A stretch of 64,000 bases of DNA from Ignavibacteriales bacterium (GCA_016177735.1 JACOUS010000030.1:1-64000); one strand, 5' to 3'. Positions 36,670 through 45,158 are shown, counted from the first letter of the stretch. The notes: generated by a model from the letters alone, not told the origin. Numbers and translations: made by a program.

Positions 36670-37965
36670 ATGGGAATGACGATCACAGAAAAAATTTTGG
36701 CGAAAGCTTCGGGAAGAGACAGAGTTGTGCCCGGAGAAAATATCTGGCTCAATGTTGATGTGCTGATGACTCACGATGTTTGCGGACCGCCGACAATCGG
36801 AATATGGAAAAGAGAATTCGGTGAGAAAGCAAAAATTTGGGATAAGCAGAAGCTTGTAGTTTTTCCCGATCATTACATTTTTACAGCCAATGCGCAAGCA
36901 AATAGAAATGTAAATATTCTCCGTGAGTTCGCGAAAGAATTCGATATCCCGAATTACTACGATGTTGGAACGGAAAGATATAAAGGCGTGTGCCACATTG
37001 CGCTTGCGGAAGAAGGATACAATATTCCCGGAACAGTTTTGTTCGGCACAGATTCGCACACGTGTACATCGGGCGCGTTTGGAATGTTCTCGACGGGAGT
37101 CGGCAACACAGATGCGGCTTTCATTCTCGGCACCGGAAAAATTTGGGAAAAAGTTCCTGAGTCTTTGAAATTTATTTTTGATGGAGAACTTCCGAATTAT
37201 TTGACGGCGAAAGATTTGATACTTCAGGTGCTCGGCGATATTACAACGGACGGCGGAACTTACCGCGCACTCGAATTTGACGGCTCTACTGTTTTTGCAA
37301 TGCAGATGGATGAAAGAATGACTTTGACAAATATGGCAATTGAAGCCGGCGCTATGAACGGAATTATCAAAGCAGACGAAGTAACTGAAAAGTATGTGAA
37401 GGAAAGAACAAAGGCAGAGTACGAAATTTTTGAAAGCGATGCCGATGCAAAATACAGATCGGTTTACAAATACGATACATCAAAAATAGAACCGCTTGTT
37501 GCAAAACCGCACAGTCCAGATAACCGCGACACAGTAAGAAATGTTCGGGGAACAAAACTTACAAAATGTTATATCGGTTCGTGCACCGGTGGAAAACTTT
37601 CCGATTTTATGAATGCGGCAAAAATAATTTTTGGAAATACGGTAAAGGTTCCGACCTTCATTGTACCGGCAAGTACGTTTGTTGCGCGCCAGCTTGAAGA
37701 AGAAACGATCAGCGGCGTTTCGCTCAAACAAATTTTTGAAAATGCCGGATGCGTAATTGCACAATCATCTTGTGCGGCTTGCCTCGGCGGACCTTCCGAC
37801 ACAATCGGAAGAGCTGCCGATGGTGAAGTTGTTATTTCAACAACAAACAGAAATTTCCCGGGCAGAATGGGAAGCAAAAAATCCGAAGTCTATCTCGCTT
37901 CTCCGTACACGGTCGCTTCTTCTGCATTAACCGGCGTAATTACCGATCCGAGAGAATTTTTATAA
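36670..37965 (+). CDS. leuC: 3-isopropylmalate dehydratase, large subunit
   Basis: The 431-aa aconitase-family subunit carries the [4Fe-4S] cysteines in CYIGSCTGGKLSDF and SSCAACLGG, and the GTDSHTCTSGAFGMFSTGVG active-site region. It is of the shorter (archaeal/HacA-like) type rather than the longer proteobacterial LeuC. It acts with the leuD product, encoded after a repeat-filled spacer. Citramalate is a likely second substrate, given cimA. Confidence 0.94.
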   Translation: MGMTITEKILAKASGRDRVVPGENIWLNVDVLMTHDVCGPPTIGIWKREFGEKAKIWDKQKLVVFPDHYIFTANAQANRNVNILREFAKEFDIPNYYDVGTERYKGVCHIALAEEGYNIPGTVLFGTDSHTCTSGAFGMFSTGVGNTDAAFILGTGKIWEKVPESLKFIFDGELPNYLTAKDLILQVLGDITTDGGTYRALEFDGSTVFAMQMDERMTLTNMAIEAGAMNGIIKADEVTEKYVKERTKAEYEIFESDADAKYRSVYKYDTSKIEPLVAKPHSPDNRDTVRNVRGTKLTKCYIGSCTGGKLSDFMNAAKIIFGNTVKVPTFIVPASTFVARQLEEETISGVSLKQIFENAGCVIAQSSCAACLGGPSDTIGRAADGEVVISTTNRNFPGRMGSKKSEVYLASPYTVASSALTGVITDPREFL

Positions 37966-37969
37966 AAGA

Positions 37970-38043
37970 CTTAGTGGCTTTGTGTCTTAGTGGCGATTTA
38001 TACTTAGAACATTTTTTTGCCACAAAGGCACGAAGACACAGAG
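37970..38043. repeat. Imperfect inverted-repeat element in the leuC-leuD spacer
   Basis: The left arm (37970-37994, CTTAGTGGCTTTGTGTC...) and right arm (38019-38043, GCCACAAAGGCACGAAGACA...) are mostly complementary around a 24-nt loop. Each arm is itself a run of AAG/CAC triplet-like steps. This motif type differs from the other two families in the operon. Confidence 0.6.
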
Positions 38044-38086
38044 ATTCACAAAGAACGACTGTGAAAAATTTTAAGGAGTGAGCTTA

Positions 38087-38644
38087 ATGGAAAAAATTAT
38101 AAAAGGAAAAGCATTTGTCCTTGGTGATAATATAGATACAGACCAAATTATTCCGGCAGAACATTTGGTTTACAGTTTAACAGATCCGGGCGAATTGAAA
38201 AATTATGGAAAGTATGCACTCTCCGGCGTACCACTTGGAGGTGCCGGTCTGCCGAACGGCGGAACATCTTTTGTTGATGAAGGGAATTACGAATCAAAGT
38301 TTAACATAATTATCGGCGGTGCAAATTTCGGATGCGGCTCGTCGCGCGAACATGCACCGTTTGCGTTGCAAGTTGCCGGTGCAAAAGTAATTGTTGCCGA
38401 ATCGTATGCGAGAATTTTTTTCAGAAATTCCGTTGACGGAGGATTTGTAATCCCATTCGATACTCCGCAGAAATTGAACGACAAAATTAAAACCGGCGAT
38501 GAACTTGAAATTGATTTAGCCGCAAACAAACTAAAGAATTACACGAGCGAAGAAGAATATCAATTAAATCCGCTCGGAGATATTCTTCCGATAATCGAAG
38601 CCGGAAATATTTTTGAATATGCCCGACAAAACAATATGATCTGA
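38087..38644 (+). CDS. leuD: 3-isopropylmalate dehydratase, small subunit
   Basis: The 185-aa swivel-domain subunit has LGDNIDTDQIIPAEHL and the substrate-binding ANFGCGSSREHAPFAL. A GTG at 38078 opens the frame, but AAGGAG (38073-38078) is eight bases before the ATG at 38087, so I start there. It pairs with LeuC. Confidence 0.95.
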   Translation: MEKIIKGKAFVLGDNIDTDQIIPAEHLVYSLTDPGELKNYGKYALSGVPLGGAGLPNGGTSFVDEGNYESKFNIIIGGANFGCGSSREHAPFALQVAGAKVIVAESYARIFFRNSVDGGFVIPFDTPQKLNDKIKTGDELEIDLAANKLKNYTSEEEYQLNPLGDILPIIEAGNIFEYARQNNMI

Positions 38645-38645
38645 T

Positions 38646-38709
38646 AAATAACAAATTACAAATACAAAATAACAATAAATGTCGGCAAAGGATTTGGGAT
38701 TTGTTATTT
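38646..38709. repeat. Inverted-repeat element in the leuD-cimA spacer
   Basis: AAATAACAAAT (38646-38656) pairs perfectly with ATTTGTTATTT (38699-38709). It shares the block AAATAACAAATTACAA with the element at 34951. The reading frame of cimA happens to stay open through it, which falsely lengthens the ORF upstream. Confidence 0.6.
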
Positions 38710-38756
38710 GTGTTTTTGGAAATTTAAAAGGCGATAGCCTGAAAACGAGGCTCAAA

Positions 38757-40343
38757 ATGTTTATAGAAGTATTTGATACAACTCTACGCGATGGGACACA
38801 AGGAGAGGGCGTAAATCTATCCGTTCAGGATAAATTGTTGATCGGCAAAAAACTTGATGAGTTTGGTATCGATATTATTGAAGGCGGCTGGCCCGGAAGT
38901 AATCCGAAGGACGAGGAATTTTTTAATCAGGCAAAATCACTAAAACTGCATCATGCAAAACTTTGTTCGTTTGGTTCTACTGCACGTTCGGTTGCGGATG
39001 TTGAGGGCGATTTCAATCTTAATGCACTGTTAAAATCGGAAACCCCCGTTATTACAATTTTTGGAAAAACGTGGCAGCTGCACTCACAAAAAGGATTGGG
39101 ATTAACCGATGATGAAAATGCCGAGTTGATATTCAAGTCCGTAAAATATTTAAGTTCGCACGGAAGAAGAGTAATTTTTGATGCAGAACATTTTTTTGAC
39201 GGATACAAACACAACAAAGATTTTGCTGTGCGAATGCTGCAATCAGCAGTGAAAGGAGGCGCAGATACACTTGTACTTTGCGATACAAACGGCGGCTCAT
39301 TACCAAATGAAGTTTTTAAAATCGTTACGGAAATAAAAAGTAAGTTCACAACAAAGATTGGAATACACACTCACAACGATGGAGAGCTTGCTGTTGCAAA
39401 TTCCATTGCTGCAATTCAAGCCGGGGCAGAACATGTTCAAGGAACAATCAACGGAGTAGGAGAAAGATGCGGCAACGCAAACTTGAGCAGTATAATTCCC
39501 AACATAATCCTAAAACTAAAATTTAATACCAGCCAGAAAGAAAATTTGAATCATCTCACTTCGATTGCGAATTATGTTTATGAATTGATGAACATTCATC
39601 CGAATACGCGGGCAGCGTACACTGGCAAATCTGCATTCGCTCACAAAGGTGGTGTTCATGTAAGTGCTGTTATGAAAGAAAGCAGAATGTACGAGCATGT
39701 TGAACCGGAAGTTGTGGGCAACAAGCAAAGAGTTTTGGTTTCTGATTTATCAGGGCAAAGCAATGTAAAATATAAAGCGAAGGAAGTGGGTATTGATTTA
39801 TCCGAGCACAAAGAATTAAGTAAACGAGTAGTTGAAAATATTAAGTCGCTCGAATTCAATGGTTACCAATTTGACGGCGCAGAAGCATCGTTCGAATTAA
39901 TTCTTCGTTCCGAGATGAATGAGTTTTCGCCGTTCTTCAAACTAATCGATTCCAAAGTAAATGTTTTTTATGACGATGCCGGGCATTCAACTGCAGAAAC
40001 AGTTTTGAAAATAGAAGTGAACGGAGAAATAGAACACACTGCATCCGATGGTGACGGACCGGTTAACGCTCTCGATAAAGCGTTGAGAAAAGCTTTGCTA
40101 AGATTTTATCCTGAAGTTGCGCAAATAAAATTAGTTGATTACAAAGTTCGCGTGCTCGATGAAAAAGACGGCACAGCCGCAAAAGTTCGTGTTATGATTG
40201 AATCGAGCGACGGCAGCGATACATGGGGTACTGTGGGTGTTTCAACAAATATTATCGAAGCAAGTTTCAAGGCTCTGAGCGACAGCATCAATTATAAACT
40301 TTTCCAAAATTACAAAGCACAACAAGAAACAGTTGTTAAGTAA
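38757..40343 (+). CDS. cimA: (R)-citramalate synthase
   Basis: The 528-aa LeuA-like enzyme has FDTTLRDGTQGEGVNLSVQDK and IEGGWPGSNPKDEEFF, which mark citramalate synthases rather than isopropylmalate synthases, and a C-terminal regulatory domain. It condenses pyruvate with acetyl-CoA, and with leuC, leuD and leuB gives 2-ketobutyrate for isoleucine without threonine deaminase. The frame is open from 38679, but ACGAGG (38745-38750) precedes the ATG at 38757. It is the last gene of the operon. Confidence 0.92.
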   Translation: MFIEVFDTTLRDGTQGEGVNLSVQDKLLIGKKLDEFGIDIIEGGWPGSNPKDEEFFNQAKSLKLHHAKLCSFGSTARSVADVEGDFNLNALLKSETPVITIFGKTWQLHSQKGLGLTDDENAELIFKSVKYLSSHGRRVIFDAEHFFDGYKHNKDFAVRMLQSAVKGGADTLVLCDTNGGSLPNEVFKIVTEIKSKFTTKIGIHTHNDGELAVANSIAAIQAGAEHVQGTINGVGERCGNANLSSIIPNIILKLKFNTSQKENLNHLTSIANYVYELMNIHPNTRAAYTGKSAFAHKGGVHVSAVMKESRMYEHVEPEVVGNKQRVLVSDLSGQSNVKYKAKEVGIDLSEHKELSKRVVENIKSLEFNGYQFDGAEASFELILRSEMNEFSPFFKLIDSKVNVFYDDAGHSTAETVLKIEVNGEIEHTASDGDGPVNALDKALRKALLRFYPEVAQIKLVDYKVRVLDEKDGTAAKVRVMIESSDGSDTWGTVGVSTNIIEASFKALSDSINYKLFQNYKAQQETVVK

Positions 40344-40375
40344 TCCGGCAAAATTAATTGCCGGATAATTCTTTT
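40343..40375. terminator. Shared terminator between convergent cimA and proC
   Basis: ATCCGGCAA (40343-40351) and TTGCCGGAT (40358-40366) form a 9-bp stem with a 6-nt loop, followed on the plus strand by AATTCTTTT. The proC stop codon lies in the loop and the cimA stop at its left base, so it serves both genes. Confidence 0.75.
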
Positions 40376-41157
40376 GATCTTGCCTCGGCGCGTAAAATTG
40401 CAGAAGAAAAAATATCGGCAAAATTATTTTTTTTGAGTACTTCGAGTGCCGCTTCGGTAGTTCCTCCTTTCGATGCTACTTTTTTAATCAACATACCGAG
40501 ATCCAAATCCGAATTGTTGATAACGTGATAAGAACCGTGCATTGTTTGAAGCACCAAAAGTTCTGCAAGACTTTCTTCAAAGCCCATGTTCTTTGCCGTT
40601 TCGATCATCGCTTGAACAAAATAATAAAAGTATGCCGGACCGCTTCCGCTGACGGCAGTAACACCATCCATCAAGTTCTCGTCTTCTATCATAAAAGTTC
40701 GTCCGGTTGTACTGAGTAAATTTTCCACAGTTGAAATGTGATGAATATTTACTTTGTCGGAAGCTGTATAAACAGTAATTCCCATTCCGTATTGTGCCGG
40801 CATATTCGGCATTGCACGCACAATGTATTCATGTTGAAGCGAGTTTTTCAAGCGTTCAATTTTAATTCCGGCTAAAATGGAAATTACCAAAGCGTCGTGT
40901 TTTATTTTGCCGTTTAAAATTGGTGTTATTGTGTTTAAATCTTGCGGTTTGATAGCGAGTATTAAAACATCGCAGTGTAACGATTTTTCATCAATACCAA
41001 TTGTAACTGCACCGATATTGAGTTCAGCCAATTTTTTTGCATGTTCTTCATTTTTTGCCACAAGTATTAAATCATTTTTATTTGATTTATGGTATTGTGT
41101 AAAAGAGCGGGCATACGTTAAGCCCATATTTCCACAACCTATAATAGATATTTTCAT
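40354..41157 (-). CDS. proC: Pyrroline-5-carboxylate reductase
   Basis: The 267-aa NAD(P)H enzyme makes the last step of proline synthesis. The N-terminal Rossmann motif MKISIIGCGNMG and the C-terminal signature GVTAVSGSGPAYFYYFVQAMIE...GMLIKKVASKGGTTEAAL are clear. The open frame extends 12 codons further upstream, but the ATG at 41157 gives the family N-terminus. It is the only gene on the minus strand in the window. Confidence 0.94.
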   Translation of the reverse strand: MKISIIGCGNMGLTYARSFTQYHKSNKNDLILVAKNEEHAKKLAELNIGAVTIGIDEKSLHCDVLILAIKPQDLNTITPILNGKIKHDALVISILAGIKIERLKNSLQHEYIVRAMPNMPAQYGMGITVYTASDKVNIHHISTVENLLSTTGRTFMIEDENLMDGVTAVSGSGPAYFYYFVQAMIETAKNMGFEESLAELLVLQTMHGSYHVINNSDLDLGMLIKKVASKGGTTEAALEVLKKNNFADIFSSAILRAEARSKELSGN

Positions 41158-41321
41158 AAGTAGTCCGTTGTTTGTTCTAAAAATCAGATGCAAAATATGC
41201 TTTTTATCCCTTTTTTAGAAGATGCTTCTAAATAGAGAGAAACGGAAGCGGCGAAAGTTAGCACAAGATGTCCTTTTTACTTTATAATGTTAAAAAAGAG
41301 GAAATATTTATTAACAGTTTC

Positions 41322-41350
41322 TTGCTTTTTTTTGCATGAGAATCTATATT
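41322..41350 (+). promoter_or_regulatory. Putative promoter of the tRNA cluster
   Basis: TTGCTT (41322-41327), 17 bp, TATATT (41345-41350), about 38 bp before tRNA-Tyr. The -10 matches five of six consensus positions and the -35 only its TTG. Confidence 0.45.
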
Positions 41351-41388
41351 TGTTGCTCGCTTTTTGACTTAGAAGGTGAAATACGTCT

Positions 41389-41472
41389 GGGCGGACGCCG
41401 GAGTTGGAGAGCCGGGGCGGACTGTAAATCCGTTGGCTGATGCCTTTGGGGGTTCGAATCCCTCGCCGCCCA
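41389..41472 (+). tRNA. tRNA-Tyr (GTA)
   Basis: Class II tRNA with anticodon GTA in the loop CTGTAAA, D-stem CCGG/CCGG, a long variable arm and T-arm GGGGG-TTCGAAT-CCCTC. The acceptor GGGCGG pairs with CCGCCC; the seventh pair is a mismatch (A-G). CCA is not encoded. Confidence 0.93.
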
Positions 41473-41546
41473 CAAGTTCTTTTATTAATGATTAACCTGA
41501 TTTTTCCTTGGTTTGTTTTGTATCTCTTTAGAGAAAAATTTGATAG

Positions 41547-41619
41547 GCGGGAGTAACTCAGTTGGTAGAGTCACAGCCTTCCAAGCTGTTGGTCGCGGGT
41601 TCGAGTCCCGTCTCCCGCT
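41547..41619 (+). tRNA. tRNA-Gly (TCC)
   Basis: Acceptor GCGGGAG/CTCCCGC, anticodon loop CTTCCAA with anticodon TCC on the stem ACAGC/GCTGT, T-loop TTCGAGT. CCA is not encoded. It lies 74 bp after tRNA-Tyr. Confidence 0.95.
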
Positions 41620-41629
41620 CACTCTATAA

Positions 41630-41702
<73 letters not shown>

Positions 41703-41805
41703 CAACAGAAAAGAAAAGGAAGAGGTCATCCCGATAAAATCGGGGGCATCATTGCAACTGAAAAAAAATGCATTATGCTTTTTTGCAGATGATGAAAGAA
41801 CAGTT

Positions 41806-41834
41806 TTGAAAGAAGAAATTTTTTGTTTTAGAAT
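41806..41834 (+). promoter_or_regulatory. Promoter upstream of rpmG
   Basis: TTGAAA (41806-41811), 17 bp, TAGAAT (41829-41834): five of six consensus bases in each box. It would start transcription near 41841, ahead of rpmG, tRNA-Trp, secE and nusG. Confidence 0.6.
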
Positions 41835-41895
41835 TTCTGCACAAAAATAGTTTGATAATATAACGTAGTAAGACAAAGTTATTTCGGGAAGTAAA

Positions 41896-42063
41896 ATGGC
41901 AAAATCAAAAAACATAAGACAAATTATAACGTTAGAAAGCACTGCCGGTACCGGTTACCGCTATTCAACAAAAAAGAATAAAAGAAATCACCCGAACAGA
42001 GTTGAATACAAAAAGTACGACCCCGTAGCTCGTAAACACGTAATATTTAAAGAGACAAAATAA
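41896..42063 (+). CDS. rpmG: Ribosomal protein L33
   Basis: A 55-aa basic protein reading [20 protein letters not shown] and ending [14 protein letters not shown], the L33 pattern. L33 sits near the E site of the 50S subunit. This form lacks the zinc-binding cysteine pairs of the C+ type. GGGAAG lies just before the ATG. It occupies the position between tRNA-Thr and tRNA-Trp where many bacteria have a tuf gene. Confidence 0.93.
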   Translation: MAKSKNIRQIITLESTAGTGYRYSTKKNKRNHPNRVEYKKYDPVARKHVIFKETK

Positions 42064-42064
42064 T

Positions 42065-42137
42065 ACGTCAGTAGCTCAACTGGCAGAGCAGCGGTCTCCA
42101 AAACCGCAGGCTGGGGGTTCGAATCCCTCCTGACGTG
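42065..42137 (+). tRNA. tRNA-Trp (CCA)
   Basis: Acceptor ACGTCAG/CTGACGT, anticodon loop CTCCAAA with anticodon CCA on the stem GCGGT/ACCGC, T-loop TTCGAAT. It starts two bases after the rpmG stop. The 3' CCA is not encoded. Confidence 0.95.
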
Positions 42138-42163
42138 CATTGGATAAAATCGGCGCTAAAAAT

Positions 42164-42346
42164 ATGAAAGAAAAAATAATCAATTTTGTAAACGACGTGG
42201 TCAAGGAAATGAAAAAAGTTACCTGGCCCTCGAGAGATGAATTAAAAGAATCTACAACAATTGTAATAGCTGTATGTTTAATTCTCGCCGCCTTCACGTA
42301 TGTAATCGATATGGCTATTTCTCAATTATTTAAAGGAATATTTTAG
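42164..42346 (+). CDS. secE: Preprotein translocase subunit SecE
   Basis: The 60-aa protein has the SecE signature FVNDVVKEMKKVTWPSRDEL followed by a single membrane helix. It clamps SecY in the inner membrane. A TTG at 42140 opens the frame three bases after tRNA-Trp, but the ATG at 42164 gives the usual short single-helix form. It is followed directly by nusG. Confidence 0.93.
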   Translation: MKEKIINFVNDVVKEMKKVTWPSRDELKESTTIVIAVCLILAAFTYVIDMAISQLFKGIF

Positions 42347-42892
42347 TTGGATAGCGAAAACGCAAAATGGTACGTCGTACGTACTTTTTCCGGTCACGAG
42401 AATAAAGTTAAATCTCTGATCGAAAATGAATTGAAAGACAGCGAGGAACTGCGTGCAAGAATTTTTGAAGTTCTTGTTCCAAGCGAAAAAGTTTTTGAAG
42501 TAAAGGATGGGAAGAAAAAAACCAAAAAGAAAAATTTCTTTCCCGGTTATATTTTAGTTTGTGCCGATCTCGATATTAAAGCGAAAGATTTTATTATCAA
42601 CACACCTTCTGTTATGGGATTTCTCGGTTCGCAAAATAATCCTATTCCGTTGCAGCACGACGAAGTAAAAAGAATAGTCGGCAGAATTACACAAGGCGAT
42701 GAAACAGAGAGAACCGAAACTGTTTTCAGAACCGGCGACTTTGTTAAAATTATTGATGGTCCATTCAATAATTTTTCCGGTGTAATTCAGGAAGTAAACG
42801 AAGAAAAAATGAAAATTAAAGTTATGGTTTCAATTTTCGGCAGAAAGACACCGGTCGAAATTGATTTCGTACAGGCAGAATTAGAGAAATAA
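42347..42892 (+). CDS. nusG: Transcription termination/antitermination protein NusG
   Basis: The 181-aa protein has an N-terminal NGN domain ([15 protein letters not shown]...FFPGYILV) and a C-terminal KOW domain ([16 protein letters not shown]). NusG binds RNA polymerase and links it to Rho and ribosomes. It starts with TTG immediately after the secE stop, with AAGGA about ten bases upstream. Confidence 0.96.
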   Translation: MDSENAKWYVVRTFSGHENKVKSLIENELKDSEELRARIFEVLVPSEKVFEVKDGKKKTKKKNFFPGYILVCADLDIKAKDFIINTPSVMGFLGSQNNPIPLQHDEVKRIVGRITQGDETERTETVFRTGDFVKIIDGPFNNFSGVIQEVNEEKMKIKVMVSIFGRKTPVEIDFVQAELEK

Positions 42893-42908
42893 ATTATTAG
42901 GTATCAAA

Positions 42909-43334
42909 ATGGCAAAGAAAGTAGACGGATTCATTAAGTTACAGATTCCAGCCGGTCAAGCAAACCCCTCTCCGCCAGTCGGTCCGGCGCTCGGTCAAAA
43001 AGGTGTAAACATTATGGAGTTCTGCAAACAATTCAACGCGAGAACTTCCGAGAAACAAGGTTTGATTATACCCGTTGTTATTACAGTATATTCAGATAAA
43101 TCATTTACGTTTGTAACGAAAACACCTCCGGCAGCAGTGTTGTTAAAAAAAGCTGTGAAAGTTGAAAAAGGATCTGCCGAACCGAACAAAACAAAAGTTG
43201 CAAAAGTTACAAAAGCACAACTTCGTGAAATTGCTCAATTGAAAATGCCCGATCTTAACGCACACGATGTTGAACATGCCGTAAGTATGGTTGCCGGTAC
43301 TGCACGCAGTATGGGTATTACCGTAGAAGAATAA
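42909..43334 (+). CDS. rplK: Ribosomal protein L11
   Basis: The 141-aa protein has the N-terminal proline-rich motif [32 protein letters not shown] and C-terminal rRNA-binding domain. It forms the GTPase-associated stalk base with 23S rRNA. First ribosomal gene after nusG. Confidence 0.97.
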   Translation: MAKKVDGFIKLQIPAGQANPSPPVGPALGQKGVNIMEFCKQFNARTSEKQGLIIPVVITVYSDKSFTFVTKTPPAAVLLKKAVKVEKGSAEPNKTKVAKVTKAQLREIAQLKMPDLNAHDVEHAVSMVAGTARSMGITVEE

Positions 43335-43364
43335 TTGATAAAAATTATTTGTGTGGAATACAAA

Positions 43365-44066
43365 ATGAAAGTTTCAAAACGAATTAAAGCAATTAATAAA
43401 AATGTGAATGCTTCAAAAGATTATACGGTTGAAGAAGCCGTAAAACTTTTGAAAGAAAATTCCAAAGTTAAATTTAACGAGTCACTTGACTGTGCAATTA
43501 GATTGGGGGTAGACCCCCGTCATGCAGATCAAATGGTGAGAGGTACAGTATCGCTTCCGCACGGAACCGGCAAAAAAGTAACTGTGCTGGTTGTTGCCAA
43601 AGGTGCTCTTGCAGAAGAAGCTTTAAAAGCCGGTGCAGAATATGCCGGATTCGAAGAGTACATCGAAAAAATTAAAGGCGGATGGTCTGATATTGATGTC
43701 ATTATTGCAACCCCGGATGTTATGGGCGAACTCGGTAAATTAGGTCGTGTACTCGGTCCAAAAGGTTTGATGCCGAATCCCAAAAGCGGAACGGTTACTC
43801 AAGATGTTGTAAAAGCTGTGAAGGAAGTTAAAGCCGGTAAAATAGAATTCAGAGTTGAAAAAGCCGGTATTGTTCATACTTCGCTTGGTAAATTAAATTT
43901 CTCTGCAGAGCAGCTGGTAGATAATACAAGAGCTTTCTTGCTGACTATAATAAAAATGAAACCCGCTTCTGCAAAAGGACAATATGTTAAGAGTGTTTTC
44001 CTCTCTTCTACAATGGGTCCGGGTTTGAAAATTACTAAAGACGAAGCATCTTTGTCATTAAAATAA
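43365..44066 (+). CDS. rplA: Ribosomal protein L1
   Basis: The 233-aa L1 stalk protein contains GTVSLPHGTGK and GKLGRVLGPKGLMPNPK. The frame is open from a TTG at 43335, right after rplK, but the ATG at 43365 gives the normal MKVSKRIKAIN start. L1 often represses its own operon; no clear L1-binding mimic was recognised here. Confidence 0.95.
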   Translation: MKVSKRIKAINKNVNASKDYTVEEAVKLLKENSKVKFNESLDCAIRLGVDPRHADQMVRGTVSLPHGTGKKVTVLVVAKGALAEEALKAGAEYAGFEEYIEKIKGGWSDIDVIIATPDVMGELGKLGRVLGPKGLMPNPKSGTVTQDVVKAVKEVKAGKIEFRVEKAGIVHTSLGKLNFSAEQLVDNTRAFLLTIIKMKPASAKGQYVKSVFLSSTMGPGLKITKDEASLSLK

Positions 44067-44150
44067 AAATTACGCACTCATCCCGATTGTGAACGGGATA
44101 TATAAACGCTTCAAGCCGATTGGTTGATTAAAAACTGATTTGGGAGTAAG
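44067..44150 (+). promoter_or_regulatory. Possible rplJ (L10) leader
   Basis: This 84-nt spacer includes the hairpin ATCCCG (44080-44085) / CGGGAT (44094-44099). L10 leaders that bind the L10-L7/L12 complex are common before rplJ. I could not match the known kink-turn core by eye, so this is a positional suggestion. Confidence 0.3.
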
Positions 44151-44672
44151 ATGAATAAAGCAGAAAAAGCTGAGATAATTGAGCAGATTAAAGAATTGGT
44201 AGGTAAGTCTTCGGCAGTATTCCTTGTAGATTACAAAGGAGTTAACGTTGAAGATATCAATAAACTTCGTTCCGGCTTCAGGAAGGAAGGCGTAACTTAC
44301 AAAGTCTTTAAAAATACTCTTTTCAAAAAAGCAATTGAACAAGTTAACGGCTACGAAAAATTCAATGACCAGCTTGTTGGAATGATAGGCGTTGCTTTTA
44401 CCGGCGAGAATTTTGTAGCACCGGCAAAGATCATCAAAAAATATTTTGATGAAAAAGGAAAGCTTGTTTTCAAAGGCTGTTATATCGAATCGGCGTTTTA
44501 CGGTTCCGATCAATTGAACACAATTGCATCAATGCCTACAAAAGAAGAGATCATTGCCGGTATTATCGGCAGTGTTGCTTCCCCGGCTTCGGGAATTGTT
44601 GGTGCAATCAATGCAGTTATACGCGATCTCGTCTCGGTTATTGACGAAGTTTCAAAGAAAAAAGCTGCATAA
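44151..44672 (+). CDS. rplJ: Ribosomal protein L10
   Basis: The 173-aa protein has the N-terminal rRNA-binding region (NKAEKAEIIEQIKELVGKSS...VTYKVFKNTLFKKA) and a C-terminal helix for binding L7/L12 dimers. TGGGAG precedes the ATG. Confidence 0.96.
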   Translation: MNKAEKAEIIEQIKELVGKSSAVFLVDYKGVNVEDINKLRSGFRKEGVTYKVFKNTLFKKAIEQVNGYEKFNDQLVGMIGVAFTGENFVAPAKIIKKYFDEKGKLVFKGCYIESAFYGSDQLNTIASMPTKEEIIAGIIGSVASPASGIVGAINAVIRDLVSVIDEVSKKKAA

Positions 44673-44707
44673 GTTTTTGAAATAATTAAATAAAGGAGAA
44701 ATAAAAA

Positions 44708-45082
44708 ATGTCTGAGAAAATTGCTGAAATTGTAGAGAAGATTAAAGCGCTTACGTTGGTAGAAGCTGCTGAATTGAAGAAAGCATTAGAAGATGAATTT
44801 GGAGTAACAGCAGCAGCACCGGTAATGATGGCCGGCGCCCCGGCAGTAGCAGCCGCTCCGGTTGAAGAAAAAACCGAATTTGATGTTATCCTCCAAAGCG
44901 GCGGAGCTACAAAGATCAACGTTATTAAAGTTGTTCGTGCTCATACCGGACTTGGGTTGAAAGAAGCTAAAGATTTGGTAGATAGCGCGCCGAAACCGGT
45001 TAAAGAAGGTGTTTCTAAAGACGAAGCTGAAAAAGTTAGGAAAGAATTAGAAGAAGCGGGCGCTACTGTTCAAGTTAAGTAA
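44708..45082 (+). CDS. rplL: Ribosomal protein L7/L12
   Basis: The 124-aa stalk protein has an N-terminal dimerisation domain, an Ala/Pro hinge ([18 protein letters not shown]) and the C-terminal factor-binding domain ([26 protein letters not shown], in two parts). AAAGGAG precedes the ATG. A strong hairpin follows before rpoB. Confidence 0.97.
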   Translation: MSEKIAEIVEKIKALTLVEAAELKKALEDEFGVTAAAPVMMAGAPAVAAAPVEEKTEFDVILQSGGATKINVIKVVRAHTGLGLKEAKDLVDSAPKPVKEGVSKDEAEKVRKELEEAGATVQVK

Positions 45083-45090
45083 TTCCTATT

Positions 45091-45158
45091 CTACCACTGT
45101 TTATAACATAAAATTAAAGTGGTAAGATGGTTAATTCCGTCTTACCACTTTCTTTCAT
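45091..45158 (+). terminator. Hairpin in the rplL-rpoB spacer, probable partial terminator/attenuator
   Basis: A 15-bp stem (45116-45130 with 45137-45151, one wobble) has a 6-nt loop and is followed by CTTTCATT. Upstream, TACCACT (45092-45098) can pair instead with AGTGGTA (45118-45124) and would block the stem. This suits partial read-through, to balance L7/L12 against RNA polymerase subunits, or RNA processing. Confidence 0.65.

Noticed and set aside
38679-38756. N-terminal extension of CimA
   Set aside because: It translates an inverted-repeat element; the Shine-Dalgarno and family N-terminus support the ATG at 38757.
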